Assembly (NCBI GenBank): GCA_043812755.1
Contig: JBDRLV010000076.1
Location: 1-9,991, forward strand
Length of the DNA: 9,991 nucleotides
Direction: 5' to 3'
Origin: JBDRLV01 sp043812755
GTDB taxonomy: Bacteria; Patescibacteriota; Patescibacteriia; UBA9934; GWF2-40-263
Within the stretch, counting starts at the first letter, position 1. Each line of letters begins with the position of its first letter. A program made the position numbers and the translations under genes. Shown here one piece after another: positions 5,731-9,970 of this stretch. The notes under the pieces were generated by a model, which worked only from the letters and a program-made list of their open reading frames with translations, was not told where the DNA came from and made no database searches.

Positions 5731-5803
5731 AAAATCTTTAAATCAAAACTCCCAGTAGTAGGATTTTGAAATTTTCAAATCATGACCCTTTTGCAAAATA
5801 AAA

Positions 5804-5823
5804 ATCGCGACTAGAATCGCGAT
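5804..5823 (-). terminator. Terminator of the 166-aa minus-strand gene
   Basis: ATCGCGA (5804-5810) pairs with TCGCGAT (5817-5823) around CTAGAA. On the minus strand it is followed by TTTTATTTTGC, 13 nt after the stop codon. Confidence 0.88.
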
Positions 5824-5836
5824 AGATAGAATGAAC

Positions 5837-6337
5837 TTATTTTTCTCTATTTGCAAAAAGCATCGCAAGTATGTGCTCAAGCACTGTCTTTGCAACAGGC
5901 AAACTAATTTCTGTTTGTAAATAACCAGTCATGTCTGATTTAAACTCTGCCCCCTCAAGTGTTTTGCCAATCAAAGGAAGAACCCTTTCTCTTAGTCTCT
6001 TATAAAATTTTGCACAAAACTGACGTTCTGGCTCATCGGAAAAATCAGTTGTCAAAGAAAAGGCATCAATTTCTATTGCCCCACTTTGAAAAACCACTGA
6101 CACAGAAATTGATTTTGGTTCACTCAACAGACCAAGTGAGCAAAAGCCACTGCCAGTATAATAGGCTGAAATTTGAAACTTGCCACCACTTTGCAGTTCA
6201 AAATATGAATGACACAAACCCTTACCGCTTGTATGAGCACGCCATTCATTTGTCATGCGGTGTGCATTCTTGCCTAATGCCTCAATGCAAAACTCTCTCC
6301 ATTCACGCGTTTTTTGGGATTTAACATCAGCTTCCAT
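5837..6337 (-). CDS. Soluble orphan protein, 166 aa
   Basis: The start at 6337 is set by TTAGGAGGTGCACA directly before ATG; the longer open frame upstream runs through promoter and a repeat. The 166-residue product (MEADVKSQKTREWREFCIEA opening) has no signal peptide or membrane helix. The middle is beta-rich (GKFQISAYYTGSGFCSLGLL and ISVSVVFQSGAIEIDAFSL). The C-terminal half is helical (QFCAKFYKRLRERVLPLIGK and AKTVLEHILAMLFANREK). An alpha-beta-alpha arrangement is plausible, but I recognise no family. Promoter, ribosome binding site style and nearby repeat content match the adjacent minus-strand gene at 6527-7042, though the sequences are not obviously homologous. Confidence 0.75.
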   Translation of the reverse strand: MEADVKSQKTREWREFCIEALGKNAHRMTNEWRAHTSGKGLCHSYFELQSGGKFQISAYYTGSGFCSLGLLSEPKSISVSVVFQSGAIEIDAFSLTTDFSDEPERQFCAKFYKRLRERVLPLIGKTLEGAEFKSDMTGYLQTEISLPVAKTVLEHILAMLFANREK

Positions 6338-6365
6338 TGTGCACCTCCTAAAAGAACATGAATAG

Positions 6366-6393
6366 AACTTAGCACACTTTTTAATTTTATCAA
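6366..6393 (-). promoter_or_regulatory. Promoter of the 166-aa gene
   Basis: On the minus strand TTGATA (6393-6388), 16-nt spacer and TAAGTT (6371-6366), leaving a leader of about 22 nt that contains the TTTAGGAGGTG ribosome binding site. Confidence 0.45.
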
Positions 6394-6414
6394 ACAAAAA
6401 CCACACCCCCCCAT

Positions 6415-6492
6415 TGTCATTGCGAGGCTCTGCAAAGCAGAGCCAACCCGTCCTTCCGAAGTTCCTCAAGGAGTGAAGAAGGAAGCAATCTT
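6415..6492 (+). repeat. Hairpin repeat unit 6 (two modules)
   Basis: Opens TTGTCATTGCGAGG and closes GGAAGCAATCTT, ATTGC pairing with GCAAT. The first inner hairpin is GGCTCTGC-AAA-GCAGAGCC (perfect 8 bp). The second starts CCGTCCTTCC, pairs with GAAGGAAGC and is tipped by TTCCTCAAGGA. The upstream flank CCACACCCCCC also precedes unit 2. Confidence 0.82.
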
Positions 6493-6502
6493 CTCATTCA
6501 TC

Positions 6503-6528
6503 AAACAAAAAACCGCCCAAAAGCGGTT
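6503..6528 (-). terminator. Terminator of the 171-aa gene
   Basis: On the minus strand AACCGC (6528-6523), a 6-nt loop and GCGGTT (6516-6511) are followed by TTTTGTTTG. The stem overlaps the TAA stop of the gene ending at 6527. Confidence 0.85.
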
Positions 6529-7042
6529 AAGAAAGAAGAACAAATCGTAGCCATGTACGAATCACATTGAAAGCATTAACGCGATGCATCACCCACACAA
6601 GAGAGTGGCTCTCTGATTCATAATACGCATTTTTGGCTGACAGGTCAGAGCAATCGTCCTGAAGCACTGGGACAAATATTTTATCAAACTCTTCCCAGGA
6701 ACCATCATACTTCAACAACATGTCCCTATATGGAAGAATGTTAAGGATAAGTTGATGTCTTTTCTTGCCCTTACCTGTGCACATGCTCATGACAAACTTG
6801 ATGCGCCTAGCTTCATTTGTCAAATGAACTATACCTTGCGGAGTTGCGTAGTAAACAGCGGTACCAAGACGCGGACCGTACTTATCTTGTTTTCTCCACA
6901 GCGATGACACACGAATGAGTTTATCAAAGCCTGGTCCTTCAACTATTTTCACAGTTACAGATGGTGGCTCGCCAGCCTCTTCAATAATGCTCTTCAAAAA
7001 GCTCATTACAATACTTTGCAAAAAGCTCATCCAGTCTTTCAT
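6527..7042 (-). CDS. Soluble orphan protein, 171 aa
   Basis: The ATG at 7042 follows GCGCGAGGAGGTGTTC. The in-frame upstream TTG at 7060 lies between the -10 box and the ribosome binding site and is unlikely to be used. The N-terminal helix (MKDWMSFLQSIVMSFLKSII) is amphipathic and could touch the membrane. The rest is mixed: a beta-rich part with Arg/Lys (KIVEGPGFDKLIRVSSLWRK), YYATPQGIVHLTNEARRIKF, a basic GKGKKRHQ loop, and a C-terminal helix ending NVIRTWLRFVLLS. No family is recognised and no catalytic motif stands out. The promoter is strong and its leader is shared with the gene at 5142, suggesting common regulation or a common origin of the 5' region. Confidence 0.74.
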   Translation of the reverse strand: MKDWMSFLQSIVMSFLKSIIEEAGEPPSVTVKIVEGPGFDKLIRVSSLWRKQDKYGPRLGTAVYYATPQGIVHLTNEARRIKFVMSMCTGKGKKRHQLILNILPYRDMLLKYDGSWEEFDKIFVPVLQDDCSDLSAKNAYYESESHSLVWVMHRVNAFNVIRTWLRFVLLS

Positions 7043-7060
7043 GAACACCTCCTCGCGCAA

Positions 7061-7089
7061 GTCTTATCATTATTATTACATCCTGTCAA
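7061..7089 (-). promoter_or_regulatory. Promoter of the 171-aa gene
   Basis: Minus strand: TTGACA (7089-7084), 17-nt spacer, TAAGAC (7066-7061). Architecture and both hexamers are identical to the promoter at 8748-8776. The leader is TTGCGCGAGGAGGTGTTC. Confidence 0.7.
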
Positions 7090-7102
7090 CCCACCCTACC
7101 CC

Positions 7103-7143
7103 TGTCATTGCGAGCCCTGCCAAAGGCGGGGCAAAGCAATCTT
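7103..7143 (+). repeat. Hairpin repeat unit 7 (short)
   Basis: Opens TGTCATTGCGAG and closes AAAGCAATCTT with ATTGC/GCAAT pairing. The core GCCCTGCC-AAA-GGCGGGGC pairs over 8 bp with one T-G wobble. It fills the gap between the divergent promoters at 7061-7089 and 7151-7179. Confidence 0.82.
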
Positions 7144-7150
7144 CTGTCCC

Positions 7151-7179
7151 TTTACACAACTGATTTATTGCGCTAATCT
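7151..7179 (+). promoter_or_regulatory. Promoter of the 79-aa glycine-zipper gene
   Basis: TTTACA (7151-7156), 17 nt, TAATCT (7174-7179). The part ATTTATTGCGCTAATCTT resembles the promoter at 4700-4728. Confidence 0.55.
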
Positions 7180-7202
7180 TAAATTGCCAAAGGAGGTGTA
7201 AA

Positions 7203-7442
7203 ATGGCAAAAGCAGGAGGAGCTATTGTTGGAGGAGCAATCGGGGCTGCAGTAGGTGGACCCCTTGGAGCAGTGATTGGTGCTGTTGTTGGCGCCGCACT
7301 TGGCAGTGACAGTAGTACATCAAGCCCGCAGGAGGCACGCAGAACTGGAAAGGGCAAGGTGTACAGTTCTGGTGCTCCTGGCGAATACATGACCAAAGGC
7401 AAAGATGGCAACTGGTACGGTCACGGCCCTTGCAGTAGATAA
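7203..7442 (+). CDS. Glycine-zipper-like membrane mini-protein, 79 aa
   Basis: The ATG at 7203 follows AAAGGAGGTGTAAA. Residues about 5-34 form a Gly/Ala-rich hydrophobic run (GGAIVGGAIGAAVGGPLGAV, then IGAVVGAALG) with repeated GxxxG spacing, the hallmark of glycine-zipper helices that pack in membranes. A Ser-rich linker (SDSSTSSPQ) and a basic stretch lead to a C-terminal segment, SSGAPGEYMTKGKDGNWYGH, ending GPCSR. There is no classic cleavable signal. A related arrangement (Gly-rich hydrophobic run, Ser/Lys linker, then APxGY with a nearby DGK or DGN) occurs in the minus-strand gene at 7516-7800. The function is unknown; glycine-zipper proteins include membrane-perturbing and envelope proteins, but nothing here decides between them. 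Confidence 0.75.
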   Translation: MAKAGGAIVGGAIGAAVGGPLGAVIGAVVGAALGSDSSTSSPQEARRTGKGKVYSSGAPGEYMTKGKDGNWYGHGPCSR

Positions 7443-7465
7443 GTTCTTTATTTCATATGAGTCTT

Positions 7466-7492
7466 ACCGGTCAATATAAGACCGGTTTTTTT
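7466..7492 (+). terminator. Terminator of the 79-aa gene
   Basis: ACCGGTC (7466-7472) pairs with GACCGGT (7480-7486) around 7 nt and runs into a seven-T tract. Confidence 0.87.
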
Positions 7493-7515
7493 GTTAATAA
7501 AAACAGGGCACTGGT

Positions 7516-7800
7516 TTATACAACCAATACCCCAAAGACAGGACACACTTTTATCCTCATGTTCTCTCTCCTTGCGATCAGGACGCCGCAAGCTGTTGGG
7601 TAGCACTTGCCGTCTGAGCGTACGACGTAGCCTGCTGGGGCATTCGCCGAACTCGACTTGGACGAAGAGGTCGACTTGGACAAAAAACCAACACCAGCAC
7701 AATCAAATGGAAAACCGACAGCCGCACCGATTGGTCCTTCCACAGTAGCACTGACTAATGCACCAACAATTGCGCTCGCTTTTTTTCTTTCCTTTTGCAT
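7516..7800 (-). CDS. Glycine-zipper-like mini-protein, 94 aa, relative of the 79-aa protein
   Basis: The ATG at 7800 follows ACAAGGAGAAAATC. Residues about 9-39 (SAIVGALVSATVEGPIGAAV, then GFPFDCAGVGF) parallel the Gly-rich run of the 79-aa protein. A Ser/Lys linker (LSKSTSSSKSSSANAP) is followed by AGYVVRSDGKCYPTACG, which parallels its APGEYMTKGKDGNWYG. The last 20 residues (ARRENMRIKVCPVFGVLVV) have no counterpart and could reflect a frameshift or lost stop. The zipper has lost several Gly of the pattern, so this copy is more degenerate. It lies 44 nt downstream of the PLP-fold gene on the same strand with no separate promoter, suggesting an operon. Confidence 0.62.
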   Translation of the reverse strand: MQKERKKASAIVGALVSATVEGPIGAAVGFPFDCAGVGFLSKSTSSSKSSSANAPAGYVVRSDGKCYPTACGVLIARRENMRIKVCPVFGVLVV

Positions 7801-7844
7801 GATTTTCTCCTTGTCTGGAAAAAGTCAATTTCATCGTATGTTAA

Positions 7845-8723
7845 TCAACAACAACAGTCAGTTGACGGTTGTGCAAAAAACACAGAAGAAAGAACAGAAT
7901 CAGTTAATACTGGCAACACAACAACTTCCTGATCTTGGTTCATTTGTGCAACAGCATGCGCCATTGTAACTGCTGACACAACTCCAAAAGGCAGTTCCAA
8001 CAACAATGACATTTCATCAAAAGCACCAAACGCTTGACCAATATCACTACATTGATATGACAGGATATCAAGGCTTGGATATTGAGCACACACAAAATCA
8101 AACAATTGTTTGTCAGGCTCATGGTTTACATACAAACCAACAGGAACGACTTTGTGATTTTTGCCAGCCAACTTTTGAACAAAGCTACATGCTGCAAAAA
8201 ATAGACCACCTGTTCCAAAAGGTGCTAATACAACAACAGGCCTTTTAGCTGGATCAAAAGGAAGCATACTAAGCAGAGGATCAAAAACAGTTTCAGTGTA
8301 AACTCTGCCACACTCCACAATATCAAACTGATCTAAATAGAGTGCTCCTTTAGTTTCATTTGCATAAGCACGCGCCACAGGTTCAACTTCGCTCTTGAGC
8401 TTTACACCCTCACACACAACTGTTTTTGCACCTAGAAATTCAACCAACTCTTTTACACGATCCGGAACATTGTTTGGCAAAAACATGGTTGCACGCACAC
8501 AATGCAAATGCGCAAAATATGCAATTGAGATTGCAAGGTTGCCAATGCTTGCGCAAACAACCTCTTGAACATCCTCTCTGTTGCCTAAATCAGCTTTTCC
8601 AAACAGCGCTTTTGCAACAAGGAATTTTGAACACAAAAGAGGATTAACATATGCGCAAATCGCCCACAGTTGTGATTTATATGATGAAAACCTTTCAAGA
8701 TTCATGTGCCGTAAAAAGAACAT
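7845..8723 (-). CDS. Divergent fold-type II PLP enzyme (cysteine synthase/threonine deaminase-like)
   Basis: The 292-residue product aligns by eye with the tryptophan-synthase-beta superfamily. NPLLCSKFLVA (27-37) matches the NPxGSxKDRxA block and places Lys 33 at the PLP-binding lysine. ASIGNLAIS (58-66) matches SSGNxGI, FLPNNVPDRVKELVEFLGAK (81-100) matches the usual MPxxxxxxKxxxxxxxGAE segment, and APFGTGGLF (167-175) matches the phosphate-holding GTGGL loop. Length is near the 300-320 typical of the family. Several normally strict residues are changed: the Asp/Arg after the lysine is Phe/Leu, and the Ser-Gly of the asparagine loop is Ser-Ile. Substrate specificity or even activity is therefore uncertain. 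Start at 8723 is chosen for the AAGGAGGTGCCT site; an in-frame GTG at 8729 overlaps that site. The C-terminus ends DCCC, stop TGA. Confidence 0.75.
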   Translation of the reverse strand: MFFLRHMNLERFSSYKSQLWAICAYVNPLLCSKFLVAKALFGKADLGNREDVQEVVCASIGNLAISIAYFAHLHCVRATMFLPNNVPDRVKELVEFLGAKTVVCEGVKLKSEVEPVARAYANETKGALYLDQFDIVECGRVYTETVFDPLLSMLPFDPAKRPVVVLAPFGTGGLFFAACSFVQKLAGKNHKVVPVGLYVNHEPDKQLFDFVCAQYPSLDILSYQCSDIGQAFGAFDEMSLLLELPFGVVSAVTMAHAVAQMNQDQEVVVLPVLTDSVLSSVFFAQPSTDCCC

Positions 8724-8747
8724 AGGCACCTCCTTCTTCCTGCGAGT

Positions 8748-8776
8748 GTCTTATCATTCATAATTTCAAATGTCAA
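8748..8776 (-). promoter_or_regulatory. Promoter of the PLP-fold gene
   Basis: Minus strand: TTGACA (8776-8771), 17 nt, TAAGAC (8753-8748). The first five bases of the -35 box (8776-8772) are the terminal bases of the 202-bp repeat; the spacer and -10 are unique sequence. Confidence 0.68.
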
Positions 8777-8821
8777 CCAAAAAACATTCCGCAAGCCAAT
8801 GCGTCTGTGTTCTCGTATGTT

Positions 8822-8837
8822 AACGTGTTAACACGTT
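8822..8837. promoter_or_regulatory. 16-bp perfect palindrome, copy A
   Basis: AACGTGTTAACACGTT is its own reverse complement. It recurs exactly at 9678-9693 and with one changed base at 5702-5717. Size and symmetry suit a dimeric regulator's operator, but no promoter lies over it that I can see. Confidence 0.6.
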
Positions 8838-8885
8838 GTGATAGAGGTAAAAAGTCTAATAAAACCAAAAGCCCCGCCCCACTCT

Positions 8886-8955
8886 TGTCATCCTGAGGAG
8901 CGAGGCCAAAGGGCCGTCTGACAGCCCAAAGGCCGAGCGACGAAGGATCCCATTG
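8886..8955 (+). repeat. Hairpin repeat unit 8 (inside copy A)
   Basis: Opens TTGTCATCCTGAGGAG and closes AAGGATCCCATTG. The core has nested arms: AGGCCAAAGGGC pairs back with GCCCAAAGGCC. Confidence 0.82.
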
Positions 8956-8983
8956 CCTGCCAAACAAAAACCCTGCGCCTCAT

Positions 8984-9015
8984 TGTCATCCTGAGCGCAG
9001 CGAAGGATCCCATTG
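8984..9015 (+). repeat. Hairpin repeat unit 9 (minimal)
   Basis: Minimal form TTGTCATCCTGAGCGCAG then CGAAGGATCCCATTG; ATCCT pairs with AGGAT and GCGCAGC forms the tip. Identical to unit 13 (9939-9970) and nearly identical to unit 10. Confidence 0.85.
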
Positions 9016-9023
9016 TTTTTACA

Positions 9024-9043
9024 AAAAACCCCGCGCTGGCGGG
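9024..9043 (-). terminator. Terminator-like hairpin, minus strand
   Basis: CCCGC (9030-9034) pairs with GCGGG (9039-9043). On the minus strand GCGGGG is followed by TTTTTTG. No gene ends close to it; it could stop read-through towards 8723. Confidence 0.55.
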
Positions 9044-9113
9044 ATTTTAAAATTCCTTAATTTTGAATATTGGATTTTGCCAAAAAGTCCGAAGACCGAC
9101 CTGACCCCTTTAC

Positions 9114-9144
9114 TGTCATCCTGAGCGCAGCGAAGGATCCCATA
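9114..9144 (+). repeat. Hairpin repeat unit 10 (minimal)
   Basis: TGTCATCCTGAGCGCAG then CGAAGGATCCCATAG, the same minimal form as units 9 and 13 with a changed last base pair outside the stem. Confidence 0.83.
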
Positions 9145-9156
9145 GCTCAAAAAACT

Positions 9157-9220
9157 AAAAACCCCGCCTGCGCGAAGTTTGGATTCAAGTATCAAGACCT
9201 GGCCCTATTAATTTACAGTA
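9157..9220 (-). ncRNA. Candidate small RNA of about 60-65 nt
   Basis: Between a good minus-strand promoter (9226-9254) and a terminator-like hairpin lies about 60 nt with no ribosome binding site and no sensible reading frame. The terminator reads CTTCGC, loop GCAG, GCGGGG then TTTTTAG on the minus strand (9177-9157); it pairs fully only as RNA, with two G-U pairs. It could equally be the promoter and terminator left from a deleted gene. Confidence 0.4.
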
Positions 9221-9225
9221 TTCAA

Positions 9226-9254
9226 ATCTTAGTGAACACTGCCCTTTTTGTCAA
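9226..9254 (-). promoter_or_regulatory. Promoter downstream of the ASCH gene
   Basis: Minus strand: TTGACA (9254-9249), 17 nt, TAAGAT (9231-9226). It starts 5 nt after the ASCH stop codon and drives no recognisable gene. Confidence 0.6.
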
Positions 9255-9259
9255 TCCTA

Positions 9260-9595
9260 TTATATTAACTGAACTCGAATTCCCAATACTCCCCATTTTT
9301 TCTCATCTTCAGGAGAATAGTAAGTGTATAGTTGCTCTAAAAGCATCTCAACGCTTTCACCACCTAAATCCTCAACAGGATAAGCTTCAAACAATTCCCT
9401 AAATGTTGCAAATGAATACAAATCTTTAACCTGAACACTCATTGTCTTTTGAGTCTCAGGAAGTTTAATAAACTCAATAGTGTCCCCTGCTTGAATCTGC
9501 TGTCGCTTTTCATCATTAAGACGAATTTCAATTGTTTTTACTCCAGCCTTTATAGCCTCAAAAGGGTTTGGTTGTAATTTCATTTTATGAATCAT
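9260..9595 (-). CDS. ASCH-domain protein, 111 aa
   Basis: The 111-residue product reads as a single ASCH domain, a PUA-like beta-barrel associated with RNA binding. Visible family features are MKLQPNPFEAIKAGVKTIEI near the start (residues 5-24), RLNDEKRQQIQAGDTIEF (25-42), the central VKDLYSFATFRELFEAYPVE, and the end YYSPEDEKKWGVLGIRVQLI. Length is typical of stand-alone ASCH proteins. The first ATG (9595) lies 8 nt from a TATAAC box with no ribosome binding site, indicating a leaderless mRNA; the in-frame ATG at 9583 is the alternative. The -35 box coincides with the end of repeat copy B. Target RNA or ligand is unknown. Confidence 0.88.
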   Translation of the reverse strand: MIHKMKLQPNPFEAIKAGVKTIEIRLNDEKRQQIQAGDTIEFIKLPETQKTMSVQVKDLYSFATFRELFEAYPVEDLGGESVEMLLEQLYTYYSPEDEKKWGVLGIRVQLI

Positions 9596-9603
9596 ACTTA
9601 AGC

Positions 9604-9632
9604 GTTATACAAAATATTCCGAAAACCGTCAA
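9604..9632 (-). promoter_or_regulatory. Promoter of the ASCH gene
   Basis: Minus strand: TTGACG (9632-9627), 17 nt, TATAAC (9609-9604), then 8 nt to the ATG at 9595. TTGAC is the terminal part of repeat copy B, as with copy A and the promoter at 8748-8776. Confidence 0.72.
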
Positions 9633-9677
9633 CCAAAAAACATTCCGCAAGCCAATGCGTCTGTGTTCTCGTGTGTT

Positions 9678-9693
9678 AACGTGTTAACACGTT
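9678..9693. promoter_or_regulatory. 16-bp perfect palindrome, copy B
   Basis: Exact copy of AACGTGTTAACACGTT at 8822-8837. Confidence 0.6.
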
Positions 9694-9741
9694 GTGATAG
9701 AGGTAAAAAGTCTAATATAACCAAAAGCCCCACCCCACTCT

Positions 9742-9811
9742 TGTCATCCTGAGGAGCGAGGTCAAAGGGCCGTCTGACAGCCCAAAGGCCGAGCGACGGA
9801 GGATCCCATTG
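9742..9811 (+). repeat. Hairpin repeat unit 11 (inside copy B)
   Basis: Counterpart of unit 8. Two of the five substitutions between the copies fall here (GGCC to GGTC in an arm, GACGAAGG to GACGGAGG near the end). Confidence 0.82.
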
Positions 9812-9837
9812 CCTGCCAAACAAAAACCCCGCCCCCA

Positions 9838-9899
9838 TTGTCATCCTGAGCGTAGCGACCTGTCCCACGAAGCTTTAGTGTAGTGGAAAGGATCCCATC
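9838..9899 (+). repeat. Hairpin repeat unit 12 (two modules)
   Basis: Opens TTGTCATCCTGAGCGTAGCG and closes AAGGATCCCAT. A second module CCTGTCCCACGAAGC to GTGGAAAGG is inserted, comparable to the CCTGTCC module of unit 2 and CCGTCC of unit 6. Confidence 0.78.
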
Positions 9900-9938
9900 G
9901 CACAAACCACTCACCCAACAAAAAACCCTGCGCCTCAT

Positions 9939-9970
9939 TGTCATCCTGAGCGCAGCGAAGGATCCCATTG
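9939..9970 (+). repeat. Hairpin repeat unit 13 (minimal)
   Basis: Identical to unit 9, including the upstream flank AAAAACCCTGCGCCTCA. Confidence 0.84.

Larger units (their letters stand above)
8772..8973. repeat. 202-bp direct repeat, copy A
   Basis: Matches 9628-9829 over 202 positions without gaps and with 5 substitutions (about 97.5% identity). It contains a 16-bp palindrome and one hairpin repeat unit. The strand-level open frames it carries are translations of repeat sequence without ribosome binding sites and are not called as genes. The 8724-9259 gap (536 nt) otherwise holds two more hairpin units, a terminator-like hairpin and a candidate small RNA. Confidence 0.95.
9628..9829. repeat. 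202-bp direct repeat, copy B
   Basis: Second copy of 8772-8973, same orientation, 5 substitutions. It has the same layout: -35 half at the left end, 16-bp palindrome, T-rich/A-rich middle, one hairpin unit. The 396-nt stretch from 9596 to the window end holds no gene, only this copy, its promoter half and further repeat units. Confidence 0.95.

Noticed and set aside
8805..8850. Palindromic motif as a dif/XerCD site or integron attC core
   Set aside because: The arms do not match the known dif consensus (no TTATGTTAA-like arm), and the attC core GTTRRRY is not met; multiple copies also argue against dif.
8773..8967. Open frame on the minus strand with a near-identical partner at 9629-9868, which could suggest a duplicated protein family
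   Set aside because: Both are translations of the 202-bp DNA repeat and its hairpin unit; neither has a ribosome binding site, and the third motif copy at 5685 does not keep the frame.
9070..9402. 110-codon plus-strand open frame near the ASCH gene
   Set aside because: It runs through a repeat unit, the small-RNA candidate and antisense to the ASCH domain, with no ribosome binding site.
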